A stretch of 64,000 nucleotides of DNA, taken from NCBI RefSeq assembly GCF_900129825.1, contig NZ_FQWZ01000008.1, forward strand, positions 62,001 through 126,000, read 5' to 3'. Positions 18,368-29,011 of the stretch are shown here, one piece after another. This DNA comes from Hydrocarboniphaga daqingensis (GTDB taxonomy: Bacteria; Pseudomonadota; Gammaproteobacteria; Nevskiales; Nevskiaceae). The position numbers were made by a program, and so were the translations under genes. The notes beneath the pieces were generated by a model that was not told where the DNA came from, searched no databases, and saw only the letters and a list, made by a program, of their open reading frames with translations. Every line of letters begins with the position of its first letter. Position 1 is the first letter of the stretch.

Positions 18368-18955
18368 TTATCTCAGATGGCGGCCCGGCTGGCGCGACTG
18401 ACGCGCCGATACGTCCGACATGCTTTCGCGCCGCACCAACAAGTGCGCGCGAAAGCTGTCGTCGGTGGCGGTATAGGCCTGGTTTCCAAGCCGCACCGTC
18501 CCACCCTGACCGTTGTAGTCGGGTAGATAGAGGTAGTAAGCGTCTTCGATCTGGTCATCGCCCAGCCAGGCCGAGCGGTTCGCGTTTGACACGAAGTACA
18601 GATAACTACCGCGTTCGAAGCTGACCGCCATCCAGTTGGAGCCGCTGGCCAGTACCACACCGGGCGTGCCGCCATCGATGACGATCTGTTCGATGTCGCG
18701 GGCCGAACGGCTGACCAGACGACCATCGCGGACCCCCGTTTCGCCGCCACTGCGGCTGCGCACCAGCCGGATCGTGTCTGAAACGTAGTACTGCAGTTGC
18801 CGTTTGTGCTCGCCGCTCAAACGGTATTCGGCCGACAGCCCGTCGGTGAATGGCAGTCGCTCCGCATACCGTTGACCGGCGCAGCCTGCCAGCAAGCCCA
18901 TGCCAGGCAGCAGCAGCGGGATCAGCCAATGTCGGGTGTGGCGAAGGACGCGCAT
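18368..18955 (-). CDS. Putative lipoprotein of unknown function
   Basis: A 195-residue protein with a lipoprotein signal peptide: basic start MRVLRHTRH, hydrophobic core and lipobox LLAGC with Cys25 as the lipidation site. The mature part is mixed alpha/beta, with segments VVLASGSNWMAVSFERGSYLYF and YLYLPDYNGQGGTVRLGNQAYTA, and ends in a basic tail. I do not recognise the family. The start at 18955 was chosen because it gives the normal signal-peptide length; a farther upstream ATG would overlap the divergent DUF1289 gene. It is convergent with the OmpA gene. Confidence 0.72.
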   Translation of the reverse strand: MRVLRHTRHWLIPLLLPGMGLLAGCAGQRYAERLPFTDGLSAEYRLSGEHKRQLQYYVSDTIRLVRSRSGGETGVRDGRLVSRSARDIEQIVIDGGTPGVVLASGSNWMAVSFERGSYLYFVSNANRSAWLGDDQIEDAYYLYLPDYNGQGGTVRLGNQAYTATDDSFRAHLLVRRESMSDVSARQSRQPGRHLR

Positions 18956-19030
18956 GGGACGTGGTGTTGGATCAAACAAGGCGCGAGTGTAGCGGCAGGC
19001 CACGGTCGCGTTCCCGTGTTTAAATGCACT

Positions 19031-19255
19031 ATGCACTTCCCATCATTGGCTCCCGAACCGGCTCCGGCATCGCCCTGCATTGGCGTCTGCCTGTTGAACG
19101 AGGCCGAAATCTGTACTGGTTGCGGTCGCTCGATCGGCGAAATCGTGGAATGGTCGGCCGCTGCACCGCAGCGCCAGCAGCAGATCTGCGCCGCCGCTGC
19201 GCAGCGCCTGTCTATAATCGAGTCAATCCCCGCGCCCGGAGTGGTATCGCGATGA
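19031..19255 (+). CDS. DUF1289 small cysteine protein
   Basis: A 74-residue protein of the DUF1289 family (YdhL-like). The signature is SPCIGVCLLNEAEICTGCGRS, with four cysteines that could hold a metal or Fe-S centre, followed by the family's EIVEWSAAAP segment. Function is unknown in the family. The ATG giving MHFPSLAPEP was chosen because homology begins shortly after it. Its stop overlaps the start of the next gene (ATGA at 19252-19255), so the two are translationally coupled. Confidence 0.85.
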   Translation: MHFPSLAPEPAPASPCIGVCLLNEAEICTGCGRSIGEIVEWSAAAPQRQQQICAAAAQRLSIIESIPAPGVVSR

Positions 19256-19656
19256 GCCGCCTGTTGAGCAGCCTTGGTTTGCTGTCTTATGTGTTGCTGG
19301 CGGCGCTGGCGCTGTTGTGGTGGGCGCCCAACTTCTTCGCGGTCAACCTTCATCGGTGGCCGGATCTGGACTATCGCTACGTCGCCGCCACCGGCGTGCC
19401 GTATGCGCTGCTGTTGATTTCGGTCGCCGCGCGTCAGTCGTTGATGCCGCGATTCTCGGTGCAGCTGGTGTTCCAGGTGGTGCTGGCCGGCCTGGCACTG
19501 TTCCTCGGCATCATCGCCTTTGACTACCTGCCGCAAGCCGTCTTCTTCTGCGCAATGCACTTGCTGCTGTGCGCGGCCTCGCTGCTATGGAATCTGGTTC
19601 AGTACCGCCGCGAATTGATGGCTTGGAACAAGCGTCAGGCTGCGCTACGGGCCTGA
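19252..19656 (+). CDS. Small integral membrane protein
   Basis: A 134-residue hydrophobic protein with about four predicted membrane helices (residues about 6-27, 46-62, 66-92 and 95-117) and a short basic cytosolic C-terminus (QYRRELMAWNKRQAALRA). No recognised motif or cofactor site is visible, so function is unknown. The ATG overlaps the DUF1289 stop by four bases; this coupling is the main support for the start. It converges on the PLD-like gene. Confidence 0.75.
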   Translation: MSRLLSSLGLLSYVLLAALALLWWAPNFFAVNLHRWPDLDYRYVAATGVPYALLLISVAARQSLMPRFSVQLVFQVVLAGLALFLGIIAFDYLPQAVFFCAMHLLLCAASLLWNLVQYRRELMAWNKRQAALRA

Positions 19657-19664
19657 GTCACCGG

Positions 19665-21568
<1,904 letters not shown>

Positions 21569-21635
21569 CTAGCCGACGCGGTCCGCGATCAGGCTGCGGC
21601 AGCGCCAATTCACGCTGTAGGAGCAAGGATTGATC

Positions 21636-23081
21636 ATGGCCAGCAAGCAGCAGTCACCGGCGGTATCGGGCGGGGCAGGCGCATTCCGCACCGAGCACGA
21701 CAGCATGGGTCCGCTGCAGGTGCCGGCCGATGCGCTCTGGGGGGCACAGACGCAGCGGGCGATCGACAACTTCCCGGTGTCAGGACTGGTGCTGCCGCGC
21801 GGCATCGTCCGCGCGCTGGGCTTGATCAAGGCCACGGCGGCCGAGGTCAACCTAGGACTCAAGCTGCTCGACGCGCCGCGCGCCGGCGCGATCGTGACCG
21901 CCGCGTTGGCGGTTGCCGACGGTGATCACGATGCGCAGTTCCCGATCGACGTCTTCCAGACCGGCTCGGGTACGTCGAGCAACATGAACGCCAACGAGGT
22001 GATCGCGCACCTGGCGTCGCGCGCGCTGGGTACCGACGTGCACCCAAACGATCACGTCAACATGGGCCAGAGCTCCAACGACGTGTTTCCGACCGCGATC
22101 CACGTCGCCGCGAGTCTGGCCATCGTCGAGCAGTTGCTGCCGTCGCTGCGGCAGCTGAGCAAAACGATCCGGCGCAAGGGACGGCAACTCAAAGACATCA
22201 CCAAGACCGGGCGCACGCATCTGATGGATGCGATGCCGCTGCGCTTCGATCAGGAGTTGTCCGGCTGGGCACAGCAGATCGACAACGGCATCGCCCGCGT
22301 CGAGTCGGCTCTGCCGCGATTGCAGGCGCTGGCGCAAGGCGGGACGGCGGTCGGTACCGGCATCAACGCCGAGCCGCGCTTTGGCAAGCGCTTCGCCAAG
22401 GCGCTGGCGCGGCGTACCGGTATCGCATTCACCCCGTCACCGAATTACTTTGAAAGCCTGTCCTCGCAGGATGCGGCCGTCGAGGTCAGCGGCCAGCTCA
22501 AGACCGTGGCCGTATCGCTGATGAAGATCGCCAACGACCTGCGCTGGATGAACTCCGGACCGCTCGCCGGCCTGGGCGAGATCGAGCTACCGGCGCTCCA
22601 GCCGGGTTCTTCGATCATGCCGGGCAAGGTCAACCCGGTCATCGCCGAAGCGGTGGCGATGGTCTGCGCCAAAGTCATCGGCAACGATGCCGCGATCACG
22701 ATCGCCGGCCAGTCGGGCAACTTCCAGCTCAACGTGATGCTGCCGTTGGTAGCGCACGATCTGCTGCAGTCGATCGGGCTGCTGTCCAGTGCATCGCGAC
22801 TGCTGGCCGACCGCGCAATCGCAGGGTTCACGGTGCGCCGCGATCGGGTCGAGGCGGTGCTCGCGCAGAACCCGATTCTCATTACGGCCGCCAATCGAGT
22901 GATCGGCTATGAAGCCGGTGCCGCGATCGCCAAGCAGGCCTATCAGGAGCGCCGGCCGGTACTGGATGTCGCGTTGGAGCGCACTGGGCTCGACCTCGCC
23001 ACGTTGCGCCGGCTGCTCGACCCGGCCACGCTGACCGAAGGCGGCATTCCGGACCCACAGCGGCGAGGCGGCGGCGGCTGA
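21636..23081 (+). CDS. fumC: Fumarate hydratase class II
   Basis: Iron-independent fumarase that hydrates fumarate to malate. The 481-residue protein has the superfamily signature GSSIMPGKVNP, the segment QTGSGTSSNMNANEV that forms part of the active site, and TGRTHLMDAMP, where most FumC proteins read THLQDATP. The Met changes are seen here but do not remove the catalytic His. Aspartase was considered; the THLxD form and the substrate loop favour fumarase. The ATG at 21636 has an AAGGA site six bases upstream; a TTG two codons earlier is less likely. An unrelated class I fumarase lies 1.6 kb downstream. Confidence 0.9.
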   Translation: MASKQQSPAVSGGAGAFRTEHDSMGPLQVPADALWGAQTQRAIDNFPVSGLVLPRGIVRALGLIKATAAEVNLGLKLLDAPRAGAIVTAALAVADGDHDAQFPIDVFQTGSGTSSNMNANEVIAHLASRALGTDVHPNDHVNMGQSSNDVFPTAIHVAASLAIVEQLLPSLRQLSKTIRRKGRQLKDITKTGRTHLMDAMPLRFDQELSGWAQQIDNGIARVESALPRLQALAQGGTAVGTGINAEPRFGKRFAKALARRTGIAFTPSPNYFESLSSQDAAVEVSGQLKTVAVSLMKIANDLRWMNSGPLAGLGEIELPALQPGSSIMPGKVNPVIAEAVAMVCAKVIGNDAAITIAGQSGNFQLNVMLPLVAHDLLQSIGLLSSASRLLADRAIAGFTVRRDRVEAVLAQNPILITAANRVIGYEAGAAIAKQAYQERRPVLDVALERTGLDLATLRRLLDPATLTEGGIPDPQRRGGGG

Positions 23082-23202
23082 GCCGGCGTGCGCCGCTGAT
23101 CGGCGGCATTCTCGGTTTGATCGGTTGTCGCTAACGCTGGAGGCGAGGGTGACGTTACCTTCAGCCTCGTACAATCGTGCAGCACGTTCGGGGGACGGAT
23201 TC

Positions 23203-24510
23203 ATGCTTGGACTTGGGAAGAAGGTCAGTCGGGAGGCCGAGGCGGCACCCAGCGCCAGCGCGGCGTTCTTGCAGGTGGTCACGCCGACGCTGTTGCAGGC
23301 CGATGCCGACGTTCGGGCGTTGATTGACCGGCAGTTGCCGGCGCCCAACCAGTGCCAGATCGTGGCCGGCAGCGCGGCGTTGCGTATCGAATCGCCGTTT
23401 GTTCTGAGTCTGTTCGTCGACCCGTCTTCGCTCGATCCGATCGCCGACGCCGTGCTGCGTCGCCGCCAGGCCGGGCACGCCACCACGCTGATCGTGGCCA
23501 TCAATCCCACGCAACTCGCTGCGCTTGGCCGCTGGCTCGAAGCGCGCGCCAACGCCTCGACCCTGGTCGGTACCCGCTTGATCCTGGCGCCGACCGTCGA
23601 CGGCGTCGTCCGCCAACTGGCGGACCGGCTGGCCCAGGTCACCGAGGACAACGTGATCCGCATGCCGGTCTCGCCGGAGATCGAGAACACCGACTACAAG
23701 AACTTTTTCGTGTTCAGCCCGCAGCTGCATCGGCTGGCCGCGCGCATCCGCGGCTTCACGCAGAACGGCATCAGCCGCGCCTATCTGCTGGGTGGACCGG
23801 GTTCGGGCAAGACCTCGTTCGCGTTCTATTTCTGGCTGATGCGCAACAAGGGTCGGTTCGTATCGGTGAACCTGGCCGCCGAGTCGACCGGCGACAAGGC
23901 CGCGATCAAGTCGCTGCTGTGCGGCCACGTGTCGGGCGCGTTCCCGGGCGCCGGCGCGCGCACCGGTGCGTTTCTCCATGCCCGTGACGGGGTCTGCTTC
24001 ATCGACGAAAGCCATGGCGTCACCGGCCCCGTGATGGAGGTCTTGATGGAGGCGCTGGACAACGGCCAGTACCTGCCGTTTGGCGCATCGGCCAAGCAAC
24101 CCATTCAGTGCGCGATTGTGTTTGCCAGCAACCGCAGCTGGGAGCATCTGCAGAGCGCGGTGAATCTGGACGAGTTCACCCGTATGGGCGCGGCAATCCT
24201 CGAAGTGCCCGAGCTGCACAAGCGCGAAGAAGACATGATCGCCGTCGTCGCCACGACGCTGGCGCGTTTGGGTCAGCGCTGCTCCACGTGGACGGCGCCG
24301 CTGGGTCTGTCGGAAGCCGGCTGGAAGGCGATCCGCGAATGCCGCTGGCACGGCAACGTGCGCGCGCTGGTACGCGTGCTGGAAGCCGCGTTCGTCGATA
24401 CGGCTTCGGCCGGCGGCGGCGAGCTGATCCAGGCCGACGAGATCGAGCACGGCATCGCACTGTGGGAGCCCAAGGCGCATCACAGCCACCAGATCTACGC
24501 GGCTGCCTGA
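23203..24510 (+). CDS. Orphan AAA+ ATPase of the sigma-54 activator type with GAFPGA loop
   Basis: A 435-residue protein. Residues 20-150 form an unrecognised alpha/beta domain. The AAA+ module has Walker A GGPGSGKTS (197-205), then GAFPGA at 245-250 where sigma-54 activators have GAFTGA, a Walker B-like FIDES (266-270), and RWHGNVRAL (from 381) matching the activators' PGNVREL. There is no Fis-type DNA-binding helix at the C-terminus, which ends in HHSHQIYAAA. The loop Thr that contacts sigma-54 is Pro here, so sigma-54 activation is doubtful; a MoxR/RavA-like remodelling role is possible. A strong ribosome site (GGGGGACGGA) sets the start. It sits between two fumarases. Confidence 0.8.
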   Translation: MLGLGKKVSREAEAAPSASAAFLQVVTPTLLQADADVRALIDRQLPAPNQCQIVAGSAALRIESPFVLSLFVDPSSLDPIADAVLRRRQAGHATTLIVAINPTQLAALGRWLEARANASTLVGTRLILAPTVDGVVRQLADRLAQVTEDNVIRMPVSPEIENTDYKNFFVFSPQLHRLAARIRGFTQNGISRAYLLGGPGSGKTSFAFYFWLMRNKGRFVSVNLAAESTGDKAAIKSLLCGHVSGAFPGAGARTGAFLHARDGVCFIDESHGVTGPVMEVLMEALDNGQYLPFGASAKQPIQCAIVFASNRSWEHLQSAVNLDEFTRMGAAILEVPELHKREEDMIAVVATTLARLGQRCSTWTAPLGLSEAGWKAIRECRWHGNVRALVRVLEAAFVDTASAGGGELIQADEIEHGIALWEPKAHHSHQIYAAA

Positions 24511-24530
24511 GCCTGGCCGCAACGCACCAG

Positions 24531-24554
24531 ACCCGGCCGATGGCCGGGTTTTTT
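24531..24554 (+). terminator. Rho-independent terminator after the AAA+ gene
   Basis: An 8-bp stem ACCCGGCC/GGCCGGGT with a 3-base GAT loop, running into six T. It lies 20 bases after the stop and separates the ATPase from the class I fumarase. Confidence 0.88.
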
Positions 24555-24644
24555 GTGCATGCGGGTCATGGCCGACGGCGGACGGACCGCGCTGAAGTCC
24601 GGTAGCATTTGCGCCGCCTTCACATGCCCTGATCCCAGCCCATC

Positions 24645-26165
24645 ATGACCACGATCCGCCAGGAAGACTTCATCACGTCGATCGCCGACGCCTTCCAGTA
24701 CATCAGCTACTACCATCCGCTCGACTACATCCAGGCGCTCGGTCAGGCGTACGAACGCGAGCAGAACCCGGCGGCCAAGGATGCGATCGCGCAGATCCTG
24801 ACCAACTCGCGGATGAGCGCCGAAGGTAAGCGGCCAATCTGCCAGGACACCGGCATCGCCACCGTGTTTCTGAAGATCGGCATGGACGTGCGCTGGGACG
24901 CCAAGATGAGCGTCACCGACATGGTCAACGCCGGCGTCAAGCGCGCCTACGACCACCCGGACAACAAGCTGCGCGCCTCGGTGCTGGCCGACCCGGCCGG
25001 CAAGCGCACCAACACCAAGGACAACACGCCGGCGGTGATCCACTACGAGATTGTCGAAGGCCACCACGTCGAAGTGATCTGCGCGGCCAAGGGCGGCGGA
25101 TCCGAAGCCAAATCCAAGCTGGCGATGCTCAATCCCAGCGATTCCATCGTTGACTGGATTCTGAAGACGATCCCGACGATGGGCGCCGGCTGGTGCCCGC
25201 CCGGCATCTTGGGTGTCGGCATCGGCGGCACGCCCGAAAAGGCGATGCTGCTGGCCAAGGAATCCCTGATGGCGCCGGTCGATATCCACGAACTGATCGC
25301 ACGCGGCCCGAAAACGCGCGCCGAAGAACTGCGTCTGGAGTTGTACGAAAAGGTCAATGCGCTGGGCATCGGCGCGCAGGGCCTCGGCGGCCTGACCACC
25401 GTGGTCGACGTCAAGGTGCTCGACTACCCGACGCACGCGGCCAACCTGCCGGTGGCGATCATCCCGAACTGCGCGGCGACGCGGCACGTGCACTTTCACC
25501 TCGATGGCTCCGGCCCGGCGGTGCTGCCGACGCCCAAGCTCGAAGACTGGCCCCAGGTCACCTGGAAGGCCAATCTTGAAACCTCCAAGCGCGTCAACCT
25601 CGACACGCTGACGCAAGAAGAAGTCGCCAGCTGGAAGCCGGGTCAGACGCTGCTGCTCAACGGCAAGATGCTGACCGGCCGTGACGCGGCCCACAAGCGC
25701 ATCGCCGACATGCTCGCCAAGGGCGAAAAGCTGCCGGTCGATTTCAAGAATCGCGCGATCTACTACGTCGGCCCGGTCGATCCGGTGCGCGACGAGGTCG
25801 TCGGTCCGGCCGGCCCGACCACGGCCACGCGCATGGACAAGTTCACCGAGATGATGCTGGCGCAGACCGGGCTGATCACGATGATCGGCAAGTCCGAGCG
25901 CGGCCCCGGTGCGATCGAATCGATCAAGAAGCACAAGAGCGCCTACCTGATGGCGGTCGGTGGCGCGGCGTATCTGGTCGCCAAGGCGATCCGCAGCGCC
26001 AAGGTCGTCGGCTTTGAAGACCTGGGCATGGAAGCGATCTACGAGTTCGAAGTGCAGGACATGCCGGTCACCGTCGCCGTCGACGCCAAGGGCGAGTCGG
26101 TGCATGAAACCGGACCGAAGATCTGGCAGGCCAAGATTGGCAAGATTCCGGTCGCGGTGGCCTGA
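24645..26165 (+). CDS. Fumarate hydratase class I (iron-sulfur)
   Basis: A 506-residue 4Fe-4S fumarase. Cluster cysteines are expected in ICQDTG, WCPPG and PNCAATRH, all present. The N-terminal alpha domain and C-terminal beta domain (KNRAIYYVGPVDPVR onward) are fused in one chain, as in E. coli FumA/FumB. Being cluster-dependent it should be oxygen- and iron-sensitive, unlike FumC encoded upstream. Start ATG gives MTTIRQEDF. The stop overlaps the dsbB start by one base (TGATG), so the two are likely co-transcribed, which is an unusual pairing. Confidence 0.95.
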   Translation: MTTIRQEDFITSIADAFQYISYYHPLDYIQALGQAYEREQNPAAKDAIAQILTNSRMSAEGKRPICQDTGIATVFLKIGMDVRWDAKMSVTDMVNAGVKRAYDHPDNKLRASVLADPAGKRTNTKDNTPAVIHYEIVEGHHVEVICAAKGGGSEAKSKLAMLNPSDSIVDWILKTIPTMGAGWCPPGILGVGIGGTPEKAMLLAKESLMAPVDIHELIARGPKTRAEELRLELYEKVNALGIGAQGLGGLTTVVDVKVLDYPTHAANLPVAIIPNCAATRHVHFHLDGSGPAVLPTPKLEDWPQVTWKANLETSKRVNLDTLTQEEVASWKPGQTLLLNGKMLTGRDAAHKRIADMLAKGEKLPVDFKNRAIYYVGPVDPVRDEVVGPAGPTTATRMDKFTEMMLAQTGLITMIGKSERGPGAIESIKKHKSAYLMAVGGAAYLVAKAIRSAKVVGFEDLGMEAIYEFEVQDMPVTVAVDAKGESVHETGPKIWQAKIGKIPVAVA

Positions 26166-26677
26166 TGGCTTCGTATCGCACGCTGAATCTGCTCGGCTTT
26201 GCCGGCTGCATCGGCGGCTTGCTGTTCGCGATTCTGTTCCTGCAGCAGGCGCTGGGCTATGAGCCGTGCCCGATGTGCATCTTCCAGCGCGTGGCGATGC
26301 TGGCGACCGGCTTGCTGTTTCTGCTCGCCGCTTTGCATGCGCCGCACGGCGGCGGGCGCTGGGTCTATGCGCTGCTGACGCTGCTGGCGGCCGGCGCTGG
26401 CGCCGGCATCGCCGGCCGTCACGTCTGGCTGCAGTCTCTGCCGGCCGATCAGGTTCCGGCCTGCGGCCCGACGCTCGACTATCTGATGGACATGTTCCCG
26501 CTGCGCGAGGTGGTGACGATCATCCTCAAGGGTGACGGCAACTGCGCGCGCATCGACGCCCAATGGCTCGGCGTGTCTTTGCCCGGCTGGACGCTGGTCG
26601 CATTCGTCGTGCTGGCCGTCTGGGCGCTGGCAACGCCGCTGCTGGCGCGGCGTTTGCGGGCGACGACGCTGCAATGA
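26165..26677 (+). CDS. dsbB: Disulfide bond formation protein DsbB
   Basis: Inner-membrane quinone reductase that re-oxidises DsbA. The 170-residue protein has four membrane helices, the first periplasmic loop pair Cys35-Pro-Met-Cys38 (CPMC) and the second pair Cys100 and Cys127 in the long periplasmic loop, matching E. coli Cys41/44 and Cys104/130. The Arg near the quinone site (FQRVAML) is present. Its start overlaps the fumarase stop. It may supply oxidising power for envelope proteins here, including the Ccm apocytochromes. Confidence 0.95.
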   Translation: MASYRTLNLLGFAGCIGGLLFAILFLQQALGYEPCPMCIFQRVAMLATGLLFLLAALHAPHGGGRWVYALLTLLAAGAGAGIAGRHVWLQSLPADQVPACGPTLDYLMDMFPLREVVTIILKGDGNCARIDAQWLGVSLPGWTLVAFVVLAVWALATPLLARRLRATTLQ

Positions 26678-26703
26678 CTTCAAGCCAACCCGAGACTGCT
26701 GCA

Positions 26704-27186
26704 ATGAGCTACGCCACGACTGATCTTTCCGACGCCCACCCTGATGCGCCCGTCTGCGCGCCGATCTTTCGCGACTTCGGCGGCAAGCTCGCGTTTCACG
26801 GGCCGATCAAGACCTTGAAGGTGTTCGAAGACAACGCCAGCGTCCGCGCCACGCTGGAAACGCCGGGCGAGGGCCGTGTACTGGTCGTCGACGGAGGCGG
26901 TTCGGATCGGTGTGCGCTGGTCGGCGGCAACCTCGGCGTACTGGCCGTCAAAAATGGCTGGTCCGGCATCGTCGTCTACGGCTACATCCGCGACTCCGCC
27001 GAAATCGCCACGCAGGCCGTCGGCGTCAAGGCGCTGGGCCTGCATCCGCGCAAGAGCGAGAAGGGCCTGCACAGTGCGGTCGCCGACAAGGTGGTCACGT
27101 TTGCCGGCGTCCACTTCCATCCCGGCCATTGGCTCTACGCCGACCGCGACGGCATCGTCGTGTCCGACAAGCCGCTGCACGCCTAG
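26704..27186 (+). CDS. rraA: Ribonuclease E activity regulator RraA family
   Basis: A 160-residue protein of the RraA family, which in E. coli binds RNase E and dampens RNA decay; relatives elsewhere are aldolases or dimethylmenaquinone methyltransferase-like. Family segments are [34 protein letters not shown] and [13 protein letters not shown]. The length equals E. coli RraA (161). The ATG at 26704 aligns with the family start. An ATG at 26674 overlapping the dsbB stop would add ten residues and cannot be excluded. Confidence 0.9.
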   Translation: MSYATTDLSDAHPDAPVCAPIFRDFGGKLAFHGPIKTLKVFEDNASVRATLETPGEGRVLVVDGGGSDRCALVGGNLGVLAVKNGWSGIVVYGYIRDSAEIATQAVGVKALGLHPRKSEKGLHSAVADKVVTFAGVHFHPGHWLYADRDGIVVSDKPLHA

Positions 27187-27228
27187 CGCGGGCCGCCGCT
27201 CGCGGGCAATGCCCGCCGAGGGTTGATC

Positions 27229-28596
27229 ATGGCATTGCACGACTTGAGCAGCGGCCCGGTTCGCGGGCACCTGCTGCGCATGAGCGCCTTCATGCTGGTG
27301 ACGATGGTCGTGCAGACCGTCTACGGCCTGATCGACTTGTTCTGGGTCGGTCGCCTCGGCCGTGACGCGGTCGCTGCCGTCAGCCTGGGCAGCAACCTGA
27401 TGATGGCGACGATGGCGGTGTCGCAAGTGTTGGCCGTCGGCGCCACCGCGCTGGCGTCCCAGGCGATGGGCCGCAAGGACATGCCGGCCGTCGCGCAGTT
27501 GTTCAATCAAGCGCTGCTGATTGCGGCGATAGCGGGGCTGGGTATCGGCGGCCTGTTTTTCAGCTTACGCCACGGCTATGCCTCCGCACTGTCGCGCGAC
27601 CCCGCGACGATCGCGCTGACCGCCGAATTTCTGTCCTGGTTCGCTCCGGCTATGGCGTTGCAGATTCCGGTGATGGTGCTGACATCCGCGCTGCGCGGCG
27701 TCGGCAACATGCGCATCGCGACGTTCACGCAACTGGGCACCGTGCTGCTCAATATCGTGCTCGCGCCGCTGTTGATCTTCGGCTGGGGAACGGGCCGGCC
27801 GCTGGGTGTCGGCGGCGCGGCGCTGGCGACGTTGCTGGCCATGCTGATCGGGTCGGGCGCCATGCTGTGGCATGTCGTGCGCAGCCCGGTTTATCTCGCG
27901 CGCGGCGCGGGGGCCTGGAAGCCGCAACCGTTGCTGTGGCGCCGAATGGCCGGGATCGGCCTGCCGTCGGGGCTGGAAATGGCGCTGATGACGGCCTACA
28001 TGGCCGCGGTGATGGGCCTTTTGCAGCGCTTCGGTTCGGCAGGACAGGCCGGCTTCGGCATCGGCATGCGGGTTCTGCAGGCCGGGATGATGCCGTCGAT
28101 GGCGCTGTGCTTTGCCGCCGGCGCCATCGTCGGGCAAAACCTCGGCGCGCAACGTCCGGACCGCGTCCGCGAAACCTTCTGGCTGTGCTTGCGCTACGCG
28201 ATCACTACGGCGGCGGTATTCGTCGTGCTGTTCCATATCGCGCCGCATTGGCTGATCGAGCCGTTCTCGGCAGACCCGGCGGTCATTGTCGCCGGCTCGG
28301 ACTTTCTGCGGTTGATCTCCTGGAACCTGATCGGCTCGGCCGTGGTGTTTGCCTGCTTCGGCATGTTCAGTGGGTTGGGCGACACGCGTCCGTCGCTGAT
28401 CAGCTCCGCGGTGCGCATCGGACTGATCCTGTTGCCGGCGACGTGGCTGGCCCAGCGCGACGGGTTTGCGCCTCTGTGGATCTGGTATCTGTCGGTCGCC
28501 GCCACCGCCGTTCAAGCGGCTCTGAACCTGTGGTTTCTGCGAGGCCGCTTGCGGCATCTCAGGTCGGACAGCGGCCCAGCGGTGGCGGCGGCCTGA
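27229..28596 (+). CDS. MATE-family multidrug efflux transporter
   Basis: A 455-residue membrane protein with about 12 predicted helices in two related halves, of the NorM/DinF superfamily that expels cationic drugs in exchange for Na+ or H+. Typical features are VQTVYGLIDLFWVGRLG in helices 1-2, the Pro-rich helix 5 region, GLPSGLEMALM at the start of the second half and GQNLGAQRPDRV in the loop after helix 8. The substrate cannot be told. GAGG seven bases before the ATG sets the start; a GCGGGC-AAT-GCCCGC hairpin (27202-27216) lies just upstream and might affect expression. Confidence 0.92.
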   Translation: MALHDLSSGPVRGHLLRMSAFMLVTMVVQTVYGLIDLFWVGRLGRDAVAAVSLGSNLMMATMAVSQVLAVGATALASQAMGRKDMPAVAQLFNQALLIAAIAGLGIGGLFFSLRHGYASALSRDPATIALTAEFLSWFAPAMALQIPVMVLTSALRGVGNMRIATFTQLGTVLLNIVLAPLLIFGWGTGRPLGVGGAALATLLAMLIGSGAMLWHVVRSPVYLARGAGAWKPQPLLWRRMAGIGLPSGLEMALMTAYMAAVMGLLQRFGSAGQAGFGIGMRVLQAGMMPSMALCFAAGAIVGQNLGAQRPDRVRETFWLCLRYAITTAAVFVVLFHIAPHWLIEPFSADPAVIVAGSDFLRLISWNLIGSAVVFACFGMFSGLGDTRPSLISSAVRIGLILLPATWLAQRDGFAPLWIWYLSVAATAVQAALNLWFLRGRLRHLRSDSGPAVAAA

Positions 28597-29011
28597 GCCC
28601 GCTGCGACCGTACCGTTCGCAATGCTGCCGGTATGCGTCGTCTGCCATATTTTATAAGTATCGAACCTGATAGCGGCGACAATGCTGCGTTGCAAAAGTC
28701 ACAAACGCTCCGCTATGATTCGCGCCCTCAAACGACCCTTGGGTCGGCGCCACTCCGGCAAACGGATGGCATGGTCTGGAGCTTTCATGATGGCGGTGGC
28801 GGTGCTGCAAGCGTCGGATGGTCTCGCTCCGATGCCCGGTTCCCTGATCCTGACGACTGCGACGTCGAGCTTGCTCCGTCGCGTCGAGCGGATCGTCGTC
28901 ATCTCCGGTGCGCCGACGGCGCGCTGCTCGTATCCCGGCACCGTAACCCGCGCGCCGGCGCTGTAACTGTTTTGATCCCAAACTGTTTGTATTGACCCAC
29001 AGGAAGCTGAC
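28597..29011 (+). other. Non-coding leader region upstream of aceA
   Basis: 415 bases with no convincing gene. It holds a promoter-like pair at 28690-28719, an AT-rich patch (ATTTTATAAGTATC about 28649-28662), a repeated AATGCTGC (28621 and 28681), a direct repeat AACTGTTT at 28965-28972 and 28981-28988, and the aceA ribosome site AGGAAG. One weak open frame (28682-28966) overlaps the promoter and has no support. Confidence 0.6.
28690..28719 (+). promoter_or_regulatory. Candidate sigma-70 promoter for aceA
   Basis: TTGCAA at 28690-28695, an 18-base spacer and TATGAT at 28714-28719. If used, the transcript would begin near 28726 and have a leader of roughly 285 bases before the aceA ATG. Confidence 0.55.

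Noticed and set aside
24495-26105. A 536-codon open frame antisense to the class I fumarase
   Set aside because: Same shadow effect; the sense strand encodes a complete, well-conserved enzyme.
28682-28966. A 94-codon open frame in the aceA leader
   Set aside because: It has no ribosome site, overlaps the best promoter and shows no recognisable domain; a short hydrophobic segment alone is not enough.
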